Origin: Chloroflexota bacterium
GTDB lineage: Bacteria > Chloroflexota > Anaerolineae > B4-G1
NCBI GenBank assembly: GCA_024232355.1
Contig: JAAEPW010000947.1
Coordinates: 1-12,991 of the forward strand
Direction: 5' to 3'
DNA length: 12,991 bases
Shown: piece after piece, positions 7,389 to 12,991 of the stretch
How the letters are laid out: each line of letters starts with the position of its first letter
How positions within the stretch are numbered: the first letter of the stretch is position 1
Notes under the pieces: generated by a model
Seen by the model: the letters and a program-made list of their open reading frames with translations, nothing else
The model's database searches: none
What the model was told of the DNA's origin: nothing
Made by a program: the position numbers and the translations under genes

Positions 7389-10300
7389 ATGGCAAACTTG
7401 CAGTGGACACCTTTCGTTATTCCCTTGTTTATCTCAACAGTGATCTCGGCGATCCTCGCTCTCTATGCTTGGAAGCGCCGTCCGATCGTTGGGACAACAT
7501 CTTTCACGATCCTCATGCTGGCTGTGGCCGTGTGGTCACTGGTATATGCGTTACGCTTGATGAGCGCAGACCTGGCAGTCAAGCTCTTTTGGGCCAAAGT
7601 CCGGTACCTGGGCATCGTCGTCGTGCCGACGGCGTGGCTGGCTTTTGTACTCGAATATACCAATCGAGAAAAGTGGCTGACACCTCGCAACATTGCGCTC
7701 TTGTGCGTTGAACCGCTTGCGATCCTGCTGATTGTGTGGACCAACGATTGGCACCACTGGTATTGGAGCCACACAAAGTTGATGACCAGCGGCTCATTAC
7801 AGTTGCTTGATGCAACTTATGGCAATGCACGCCTGCTGCACGCTGCGTACACTTATGGCGCACTCTTGGTGAGTACGCTTTTGCTCTTTCTAACCTTCCT
7901 TCGCTTATCCAATCTATATCGCGGACAAGCCGGTGTATTATTGATATGCTCTCTGATGCCGCTGGTGGGAGACGTAATATCTAGCTACGACTTGATCTCG
8001 TTCCCTCTGGATTTGACACCTCTCATTTTTACGCTTACCGGTTCGACCGTACTCTTTGGCATCTCCCGCTTTGGCCTATTCGACATTGTGCCAATCGCGC
8101 GAAACGCAGCTATTGACAGCTTGAACAGCGGTATGGTTGTGTTGGACCTGGACAACTGCGTTGTGGACATCAATTCCGTTGCCGAACGCATTATTGGGCG
8201 ACCAGCCTCAGAAGTGATTGGACAGCCATTCGATCAAGTAATGACCGGTCAGACTCACCTGATTGAGCGATATCGCGACGTGAACGAGGTCCACGACGAG
8301 ATCACGCTGGTCAGAGGGAAACGCGATCACCATTACGACTTGCATATCTCGGCTCTCCGAGATCAACGTGGTCGTATCAGTGGCAGGCTGATCCTTGTTC
8401 ACGACATCACCGAACGTAGAAAAGCCGAAGCGGACTTGACAGCCCAGAAACGATTGTTCGAAAGCTTGGTAGCCATCGCTCGTGCTACAGCCAAACGCAC
8501 ATCCCTGGAAGAAACTTTGCAAAGCGCGGTAAACATGGCGACCACCCTCACCGAGGCCGAACTCGGCAGCATGTTTCTGCTAGATGGAACGGGCATCGTA
8601 ACACACGCCGTTCTGGCGCGTGGCAAAGTGTTACCAAAGCAACGACAAGACATTGTGGGAAGCGTAATGAAGGAAGGATTGGTGGGTTGGGTTGTTCGCC
8701 ACCGCCAACCGGCCTTGATCAACGACACTGCTCGCGACGACCGTTGGGTCGATTTGCCCGATCCACCCTACTCTGTCCGCTCCGCGTTGGCCATCCCGAT
8801 CGTAAGCGGGTCAGCCGTGTTGGGAGTTCTGACCCTCCAACATTCAGAGCCTAGCCATTTCAACACCGAACACGCCTATCTGATCCATTCCTCCGCCGAC
8901 CAGATCGTGTTAGCGATACGCAACGCCCAGATGTATGATGAACAGCGTCGTTTGGCCGCTCAACAAACCACGCTATACGAAGCCCTCCGCGCCGTGGGCC
9001 AGCATCTCGATCCAGAAACTATCGCGCACGCAGCTATGGAGGCCGTTGCCCAATTGACCGGCTGGCCCGCTGTGGCCATGCTTCTACCCAACGATGCAGC
9101 AACCCACTTGGTGATTCAAGCAGGTGCAGGCGCGCTAGCTGCCACAGAGGGACAACTTGTTCCCATTAATGGAGGGATCACCGGACGCGCATTCCAAACA
9201 GCCGAGACCCAGTATGTGCCCGACGTAAGCCTTGACCCAGATTTTGTATCCTATGCGAACCTGGACACAGTCCTCTGCTGTGAATTGGCCGTCCCTGTGC
9301 AGCGTGGCGCGCGGATTTTGGGCGTGCTAGACGTGGCCAGTGATTTATCCGCAGCTTTTAGCGACGATGATATTCTGTTGGCCAAATCGCTGGCCGAAGC
9401 AATCGGCTTGGCCTTGGATAACGCTCGCCTTTATACCGAGATCCATCAATACGCTGCCGACCTAAGTACGTTGTACACCACCGCGCGCGCAATCAGTCGA
9501 TCGTTGGTATTGGAAGACGTACTCTCAGAAACCTTGCAGTCGGCACTGACGTCACTCGGATTTGACGTCGGCCTGATCAGTCTGGCAGACCCGACCGACG
9601 GTCATCTGTTCCTGGCCGCCGAACGAGAATTGCCACCGGCCATGTCTGATTGGTTTCAGAAAGATGGTTTTGAGTCAATGCTCTGTGCCCGTGTCTATAA
9701 CCAAGGAAAACTGATAGCGGTGGGCGACATTGAACAAAAGACCCCATTGGTGCGCGAACTGGAAGAGCAAGTGCCAATGGCTATCAATATGATGAGAGAT
9801 TTGAACCTGCGCGCCTACTCTGGCATCGCCCTACTACACCAAGAGCGCTCACTGGGCGCTTTGGGCCTATTTTCCCATCAGCCACGCACCATTTCGGTCG
9901 AGGATGAAGCGCTGCAAACGACCATCGGACGGCAAATAGCCACAGCCATCACCAACGCGCGATTGTTCCAAGACATCGCGGATGAGCAAAGTCGCTTGCA
10001 GGCTCTGATCGAATCGAGCCGCGACGGGATCATCCTGGTGGGGACGGATCATCATATATTGGTCATTAACGCGCCAGCGATCGATTTCTTGCACCTGACC
10101 GGCGAACCTCAAGATTGGGTGAATCAACCCATCCAGGATGCCATCACGCTCTTGGAACATGATGCGCCGCGAGCTGCAAAAGCTATTCGGGCCGAAATAG
10201 ACCAAACCCGGATGGAAGATAAATTATCTGGCGAAAGTGAATGTGAGGTACCGCCTCGTGCGATTCACCTGATAAGTCTCCCCGTGCTGGCAGACTCGAC

Positions 10301-11045
10301 GCCGATAGGCAGGCTGTTGGTATTGCGCGACGTGACCGAGGAACGACTGTTGGAGCGAATGAGAGACGATCTGGTCCACGCGATGGTGCACGATCTACGC
10401 AATCCGCTAACAGCCATCTATGGCGCCTTGTCATTCCTGGCTGATGACCTGGAAGGAGTTCTCACACCAACCCAAAAACAATTATGGGACATTGCCCTAG
10501 ACAACAGCCAAGGGATGCTCCAGTTGATCAAAGCCATCCTAGAGATAAGCCGGCTGGAGAATCGCCAGATGCCATTGGATCATACACTGATCGCGATGGA
10601 TGATCTAGTTACAAGTGTATTAGACTCGCAACTTCCGCTAGCCAATGACAAAAAGATCAATCTGAAAAGCGATGTACCGTCATCTTTAGCCCCAGCCTGG
10701 GCTGACGAGAGACTGATCGTGCGCGTATTAAAGAACATAATTGGCAACGCCATAAAGTTCACGCCATCGGGTGGCGAAGTTTGCGTGACCGTCACTTGTG
10801 CAGAAGCAATGCAATCTCGGCTGCTCGTTACTGTTTGCGATACCGGCTTGGGCATTCCCCCAGAGCTTGAAGAGCGGTTGTTTCAAAAATTTGTCACCGG
10901 CCAGCAAAGGGGACGGGGAAGTGGGTTAGGCCTAGCTTTTTGCAAAATGGTTATCGAGGCCCACGGCGAACGTATCTGGATCAAAGACACTTCAGAGAAT
11001 GGCACAACATTCGCTTTTACCCTGCCAATCGCACCGGAATCCTAA
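7389..11045 (+). CDS. Multi-sensor membrane histidine kinase (7TM-PAS-GAF-GAF-GAF-PAS-HisKA-HATPase)
   Basis: 1218 aa from ATG 7389; the frame extends to TTG 7335, but that lies before the -10. Residues about 1-225 form a seven-helix N-terminal sensor of the HisKA_7TM type (NLQWTPFVIPLFISTVISAIL start; WLAFVLEYTNREKW). Then PAS about 237-352 (GMVVLDLDNCVVDIN, ending ITERRKAEADL), three GAF-like domains about 356-517, 529-685 and 690-863 (the third weaker), and PAS about 869-990. HisKA has H1001 in MVHDLRNPLTAIYG. HATPase runs about 1085-1210 with N box NIIGNAIKFT, G1 DTGLGIP and G2 GRGSGLGLAF. All key catalytic residues are present and there is no receiver domain. No response regulator is adjacent, so the partner lies elsewhere. 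The signal sensed cannot be read. The stop lies 4 nt before the metG -35, and no terminator is seen between them. Confidence 0.93.
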   Translation: MANLQWTPFVIPLFISTVISAILALYAWKRRPIVGTTSFTILMLAVAVWSLVYALRLMSADLAVKLFWAKVRYLGIVVVPTAWLAFVLEYTNREKWLTPRNIALLCVEPLAILLIVWTNDWHHWYWSHTKLMTSGSLQLLDATYGNARLLHAAYTYGALLVSTLLLFLTFLRLSNLYRGQAGVLLICSLMPLVGDVISSYDLISFPLDLTPLIFTLTGSTVLFGISRFGLFDIVPIARNAAIDSLNSGMVVLDLDNCVVDINSVAERIIGRPASEVIGQPFDQVMTGQTHLIERYRDVNEVHDEITLVRGKRDHHYDLHISALRDQRGRISGRLILVHDITERRKAEADLTAQKRLFESLVAIARATAKRTSLEETLQSAVNMATTLTEAELGSMFLLDGTGIVTHAVLARGKVLPKQRQDIVGSVMKEGLVGWVVRHRQPALINDTARDDRWVDLPDPPYSVRSALAIPIVSGSAVLGVLTLQHSEPSHFNTEHAYLIHSSADQIVLAIRNAQMYDEQRRLAAQQTTLYEALRAVGQHLDPETIAHAAMEAVAQLTGWPAVAMLLPNDAATHLVIQAGAGALAATEGQLVPINGGITGRAFQTAETQYVPDVSLDPDFVSYANLDTVLCCELAVPVQRGARILGVLDVASDLSAAFSDDDILLAKSLAEAIGLALDNARLYTEIHQYAADLSTLYTTARAISRSLVLEDVLSETLQSALTSLGFDVGLISLADPTDGHLFLAAERELPPAMSDWFQKDGFESMLCARVYNQGKLIAVGDIEQKTPLVRELEEQVPMAINMMRDLNLRAYSGIALLHQERSLGALGLFSHQPRTISVEDEALQTTIGRQIATAITNARLFQDIADEQSRLQALIESSRDGIILVGTDHHILVINAPAIDFLHLTGEPQDWVNQPIQDAITLLEHDAPRAAKAIRAEIDQTRMEDKLSGESECEVPPRAIHLISLPVLADSTPIGRLLVLRDVTEERLLERMRDDLVHAMVHDLRNPLTAIYGALSFLADDLEGVLTPTQKQLWDIALDNSQGMLQLIKAILEISRLENRQMPLDHTLIAMDDLVTSVLDSQLPLANDKKINLKSDVPSSLAPAWADERLIVRVLKNIIGNAIKFTPSGGEVCVTVTCAEAMQSRLLVTVCDTGLGIPPELEERLFQKFVTGQQRGRGSGLGLAFCKMVIEAHGERIWIKDTSENGTTFAFTLPIAPES

Positions 11046-11048
11046 CCT

Positions 11049-11077
11049 TTGACCGTTGTCCAAAAGCGTTGTATAAT
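11049..11077 (+). promoter_or_regulatory. Consensus promoter of the metG leader
   Basis: TTGACC (11049-11054), exactly 17 nt, then TATAAT (11072-11077): the best promoter in the window. Transcription should begin at about 11084. It lies immediately after the kinase stop codon and drives the attenuator leader and metG. Confidence 0.85.
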
Positions 11078-11110
11078 CGAGGCAACAAGGTTTTTGTCGA
11101 GATTATTGAA

Positions 11111-11203
11111 ATGAACAGTTTTTTCACCCAACATACCTATATGATGATGTGCAGCGCCATGGTCTACGACCATGGCTATCGGGCGTTGGGGATAAATTAT
11201 TGA
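11111..11203 (+). CDS. metG leader peptide with three consecutive Met codons
   Basis: A 30-residue ORF from ATG 11111 to TGA 11201-11203, the first start codon after the predicted transcription start. Its middle reads HTYMMMCSAM: Met codons at 11141-11149 in a row and another at 11159-11161. Ribosome binding is weak (GAG at 11099-11101). Region 1 of the attenuator overlaps codons 5-8, upstream of the Met run. Region 2 lies 9-17 nt before the stop codon, where a terminating ribosome would cover it. The frame is open upstream into the kinase gene, but that part precedes the promoter. The peptide itself is probably only a sensor. Confidence 0.7.
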   Translation: MNSFFTQHTYMMMCSAMVYDHGYRALGINY

Positions 11204-11229
11204 TTCGATCCTAGTTTGTGCAATTCGAG

Positions 11230-11255
11230 AGCCTCCCCAACGGGAGGCTTTTTTT
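11230..11255 (+). terminator. Intrinsic terminator/attenuator before metG
   Basis: AGCCTCCC (11230-11237) pairs perfectly with GGGAGGCT (11242-11249) around the loop CAAC, followed by seven T (11249-11255). It lies 36 nt before the metG start and so must be conditional for metG to be expressed. It would also stop read-through from the histidine kinase. Its 5' arm and loop are the target of the antiterminator segment 11184-11192. Confidence 0.92.
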
Positions 11256-11290
11256 GTTCAGCAACAATGATTTTTCAAGGAGGAGCTATT

Positions 11291-12826
11291 ATGAACAAAC
11301 CATTTTACGTCACGACCCCCATTTACTATGTCAACGATGAACCCCATCTGGGGCACGCCTACACGACCATCTTGGCCGACGTGTTGGCCCGCTACGCCCG
11401 GCTGCGCGGTGTGGAAACCTTTTTCCTCACCGGCACCGATGAGCACGGCCAAAAAGTGCAAGAGGCTGCTAAGCAACGGGGCATATCTCCCCAGGCACAG
11501 GTTGACGAATTGGTCATTCACTTTCAAAAAGCCTGGGAACACCTAAACGTGGCCCATGACGACTTTATCCGCACCACCGAGCCACGCCACGTGCGAATCG
11601 TCGAAACCATCCTCCAAGACCTGTGGGACAGGGGAGAAATTTACCTCGGAGAATACGAGGGCTGTTACTGCGTACCCGACGAACGATTCTGGACCGAAAA
11701 AGACCTGGTAGACGGCAACTGCCCCGACTGCAATCGCCCGGTTGAGCGAATCGTCGAGCCCAACTATTTCTTTCGGATGAGCGCCTATCAGGACTGGTTG
11801 ATCGAGTACATCACCGCGCACCCGTCGTTTATCCAACCAGAGACCCGCCGCAACGAAGTGTTGGGATTTCTGCGTCGTCCCTTGAACGATTTGTGCATCT
11901 CTCGCCCTGCCAGCCGCCTAAGTTGGGGCATCCGGCTGCCTTTCGATCCCGATTATGTCACCTACGTCTGGTTCGACGCGTTGATCAACTATGTCACAGC
12001 GGCCGGCTACCTGGCAGACAACGAACGATTCACTCACCTGTGGCCGCAAGCCGTACACCTGATCGGAAAAGACATCCTCACCACACATTCCGTCTATTGG
12101 CCGACGATGCTCCACGCTGCCGGACTGCCCCAACCCAAAATGATTTTTGCCCATGGTTGGTGGGTGGCCCGTGGAGCCAAGATGTCCAAATCCTTGGGCA
12201 ACGTGGTCAAACCCCTCGACCTGACCGAGGTCTATGGGGTGGATGCCTTTCGCTACTTTTTGATGCGAGACATGACCCTGGGGCGCGACGCCAACTTTGA
12301 CGAGACAAATCTGGCTCACCGCTACCGAGGAGACCTAGGGAACGATCTGGGCAATCTACTCCACCGGCTGGTCAACATGATCGAGCGGTACTGTGATGGA
12401 AAAATCCCAAAATCAGGGAAAGCAACCAACAAAGAAACAGCCCTGCGCGAGCAATGTCTGGCTCTGACCCCTCAGATACTCGACTTGCTCGAGACATTAG
12501 AGATCAACACGGCGTTGGCTCAGATTATGAGCACCATCGGCGAGATCAACGGTTATTTGGAACGAACCGCGCCCTGGAAGCAAGCCAAAGCGGGAGAGAC
12601 GGAACGAGTGGCAACGATCCTCTACCACGCCGCCGAAGCGCTGCGCCTCATCTCTATCTTGCTTTACCCCGTGTTACCGGAAAAGATGGCAGAGTTGTGG
12701 CACCGCCTGGGTTGGCAGCCGTCGACACTGCTGAGAGAGGGATTGTCTTGGGGAGCGCTCCAACCGGGGACTCGGGTGAGTGCGGGAGAACCACTATTCC
12801 CCAGAAATGTGGGAATAGATTTGTAG
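11291..12826 (+). CDS. metG: Methionyl-tRNA synthetase
   Basis: It charges tRNA-Met with methionine in the cytoplasm and is essential for initiation and elongation. 511 aa from ATG 11291, behind the strong AAGGAGGAG (11277-11285). A GTG at 11216 would start inside the attenuator and is rejected. Class I signatures: H19-L-G-H22 after TTPIYYVNDEP, GTDEHGQKV, the WFDALINYVTA block, and K297-M-S-K-S301 in GAKMSKSLGNVV. The zinc-knuckle insert has C127, D130, C144 and C147, so one Cys of the CxxC...CxxC/H pattern is Asp. The alpha-helical anticodon domain follows (about 360-500), ending in LFPRN. It lacks the C-terminal EMAPII-like tRNA-binding domain of B. subtilis and E. coli MetRS, so it is a core-only form. 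Expression is probably governed by the upstream attenuator. Confidence 0.96.
   Translation: MNKPFYVTTPIYYVNDEPHLGHAYTTILADVLARYARLRGVETFFLTGTDEHGQKVQEAAKQRGISPQAQVDELVIHFQKAWEHLNVAHDDFIRTTEPRHVRIVETILQDLWDRGEIYLGEYEGCYCVPDERFWTEKDLVDGNCPDCNRPVERIVEPNYFFRMSAYQDWLIEYITAHPSFIQPETRRNEVLGFLRRPLNDLCISRPASRLSWGIRLPFDPDYVTYVWFDALINYVTAAGYLADNERFTHLWPQAVHLIGKDILTTHSVYWPTMLHAAGLPQPKMIFAHGWWVARGAKMSKSLGNVVKPLDLTEVYGVDAFRYFLMRDMTLGRDANFDETNLAHRYRGDLGNDLGNLLHRLVNMIERYCDGKIPKSGKATNKETALREQCLALTPQILDLLETLEINTALAQIMSTIGEINGYLERTAPWKQAKAGETERVATILYHAAEALRLISILLYPVLPEKMAELWHRLGWQPSTLLREGLSWGALQPGTRVSAGEPLFPRNVGIDL
12794..12818 (+). terminator. Hairpin at the 3' end of metG, possible weak terminator
   Basis: CTATTCCC (12794-12801) pairs perfectly with GGGAATAG (12811-12818). 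Two more pairs (CA with TG) close a GAAA tetraloop, with one bulged T at 12810. It overlaps the last codons of metG, and only a broken T stretch (ATTTGT) follows, so as a terminator it is weak. It may instead stabilise the mRNA 3' end. Confidence 0.35.
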
Positions 12827-12861
12827 GGAATAAAAGTAGGTCGGATAACGGGGGTACTGGT

Positions 12862-12991
12862 TCAGTTGAATGGGATTACGATGTAGACGAGGTTTCCATA
12901 CCTCGTAGAGCCTTACGCGCTATGGAAAGCGCGGCTACAAGCTCAATTTCGAGCCACAACAGACTATTCTCTAAAAATCCCACCCAACTGA
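12862..12991. repeat. Small inverted-repeat (MITE/REP-like) intergenic element
   Basis: The ends are near-perfect inverted repeats: TCAGTTG-AA-TGGGATT (12862-12877) against AATCCCA-CC-CAACTGA (12976-12991), 14 of 16 positions paired; the right end coincides with the window edge and may extend. Inside, TGTAG (12882-12886) pairs with CTACA (12935-12939). They enclose two hairpins: ACGAGGT/ACCTCGT (12887-12906, loop TTCCAT) and CGCGCT/AGCGCG (12916-12933, loop ATGGAA). The two loops are exact reverse complements. No ORF is present. The size and termini suggest a non-autonomous mobile or dispersed element, but no second copy is visible here. Confidence 0.55.

Larger units (their letters stand above)
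11084..11255 (+). promoter_or_regulatory. Ribosome-mediated transcription attenuator of metG
   Basis: A leader of about 170 nt between the consensus promoter and an intrinsic terminator, upstream of metG. It contains a short Met-rich ORF and mutually exclusive pairings. Region 1 is TC(A)CCCAAC at 11124-11132. Region 2 is CGTTGGGGA at 11184-11192. Region 3 is TCCCCAACG at 11234-11242. Region 4 is the terminator 3' arm (11242-11249). Regions 1 and 2 pair over 8 bp with one bulged A, 2 and 3 over 9 perfect bp, and 3 and 4 form the terminator. A 9-bp hairpin (GCCATGGTC 11156-11164 with GACCATGGC 11168-11176) sits between 1 and 2. A ribosome stalled on the Met codons would mask region 1 and free 2 to capture 3, so metG is transcribed. 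One that reaches the stop would cover region 2 and permit termination. No T-box or SAM-riboswitch motif is visible. The mechanism is inferred from the pairings. Confidence 0.75.

Noticed and set aside
11084..11255. T-box, SAM riboswitch or 6S RNA as explanation of the metG leader
   Set aside because: There is no T-box consensus (AGGGTGGNACCGCG type), no SAM-box core and no 6S-like long bulged hairpin; the Met-run ORF and alternative pairings explain the region better.
11216..11290. metG starting at GTG 11216
   Set aside because: The extra 25 codons translate the terminator hairpin and T-tract, and the strong ribosome binding site at 11277-11285 points to ATG 11291, which begins a standard MetRS N-terminus.

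Overview
The window looks like bacterial chromosome of mid GC content. A large 7TM/PAS/GAF histidine kinase, an actinobacterial-type cellobiose phosphorylase, a secreted lamin-tail protein and a palindrome-rich intergenic element together suggest a Chloroflexota (Anaerolineae-like) organism. That assignment is an inference from gene style, not a proof. One gene requires UGA to be read as selenocysteine, so the organism should carry selA, selB and selC elsewhere.

Layout. Positions 1-937 (minus) hold the N-terminal 312 codons of a secreted protein with a lamin-tail-like domain and an OB-fold domain. It is cut by the window edge and resembles the front of ExeM/NucH-type extracellular nucleases. 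A 559-bp divergent intergenic region follows, with promoter-like signals on both strands. Positions 1497-5755 (plus) are a tight three-gene operon: a membrane-anchored nucleoside hydrolase-like protein, a histidine phosphatase (4-nt stop/start overlap) and cellobiose phosphorylase (GH94). Next come a small CxxC protein with its own strong promoter (5836-6120), selD with an in-frame UGA at its catalytic position (6215-7261), and a 1218-residue multi-sensor histidine kinase (7389-11045). The right end holds metG (11291-12826), preceded by an attenuator-like leader. A small inverted-repeat element (12862-12991) lies against the right edge.

Two regulatory observations stand out. First, between a consensus promoter (11049-11077) and metG lies a 30-codon leader ORF with three consecutive Met codons, then an intrinsic terminator. 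A 9-nt segment inside the leader ORF is a perfect complement of the terminator's 5' arm and loop, and a segment upstream of the Met codons can pair with that same 9-nt segment. This is the full set of parts for ribosome-mediated transcription attenuation responding to charged Met-tRNA, upstream of the gene for methionyl-tRNA synthetase. Second, selD reads through UGA codon 17, at the catalytic Cys/Sec position. A 7-bp hairpin about 33 nt downstream resembles the apical part of the E. coli fdhF SECIS, so this is a selenocysteine-containing SelD rather than a broken or late-starting gene.

The genes otherwise look like separate functional units: beta-glucoside/nucleoside-linked metabolism, selenium activation, signalling and translation. 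No rRNA, tRNA, CRISPR array or complete insertion sequence was seen.
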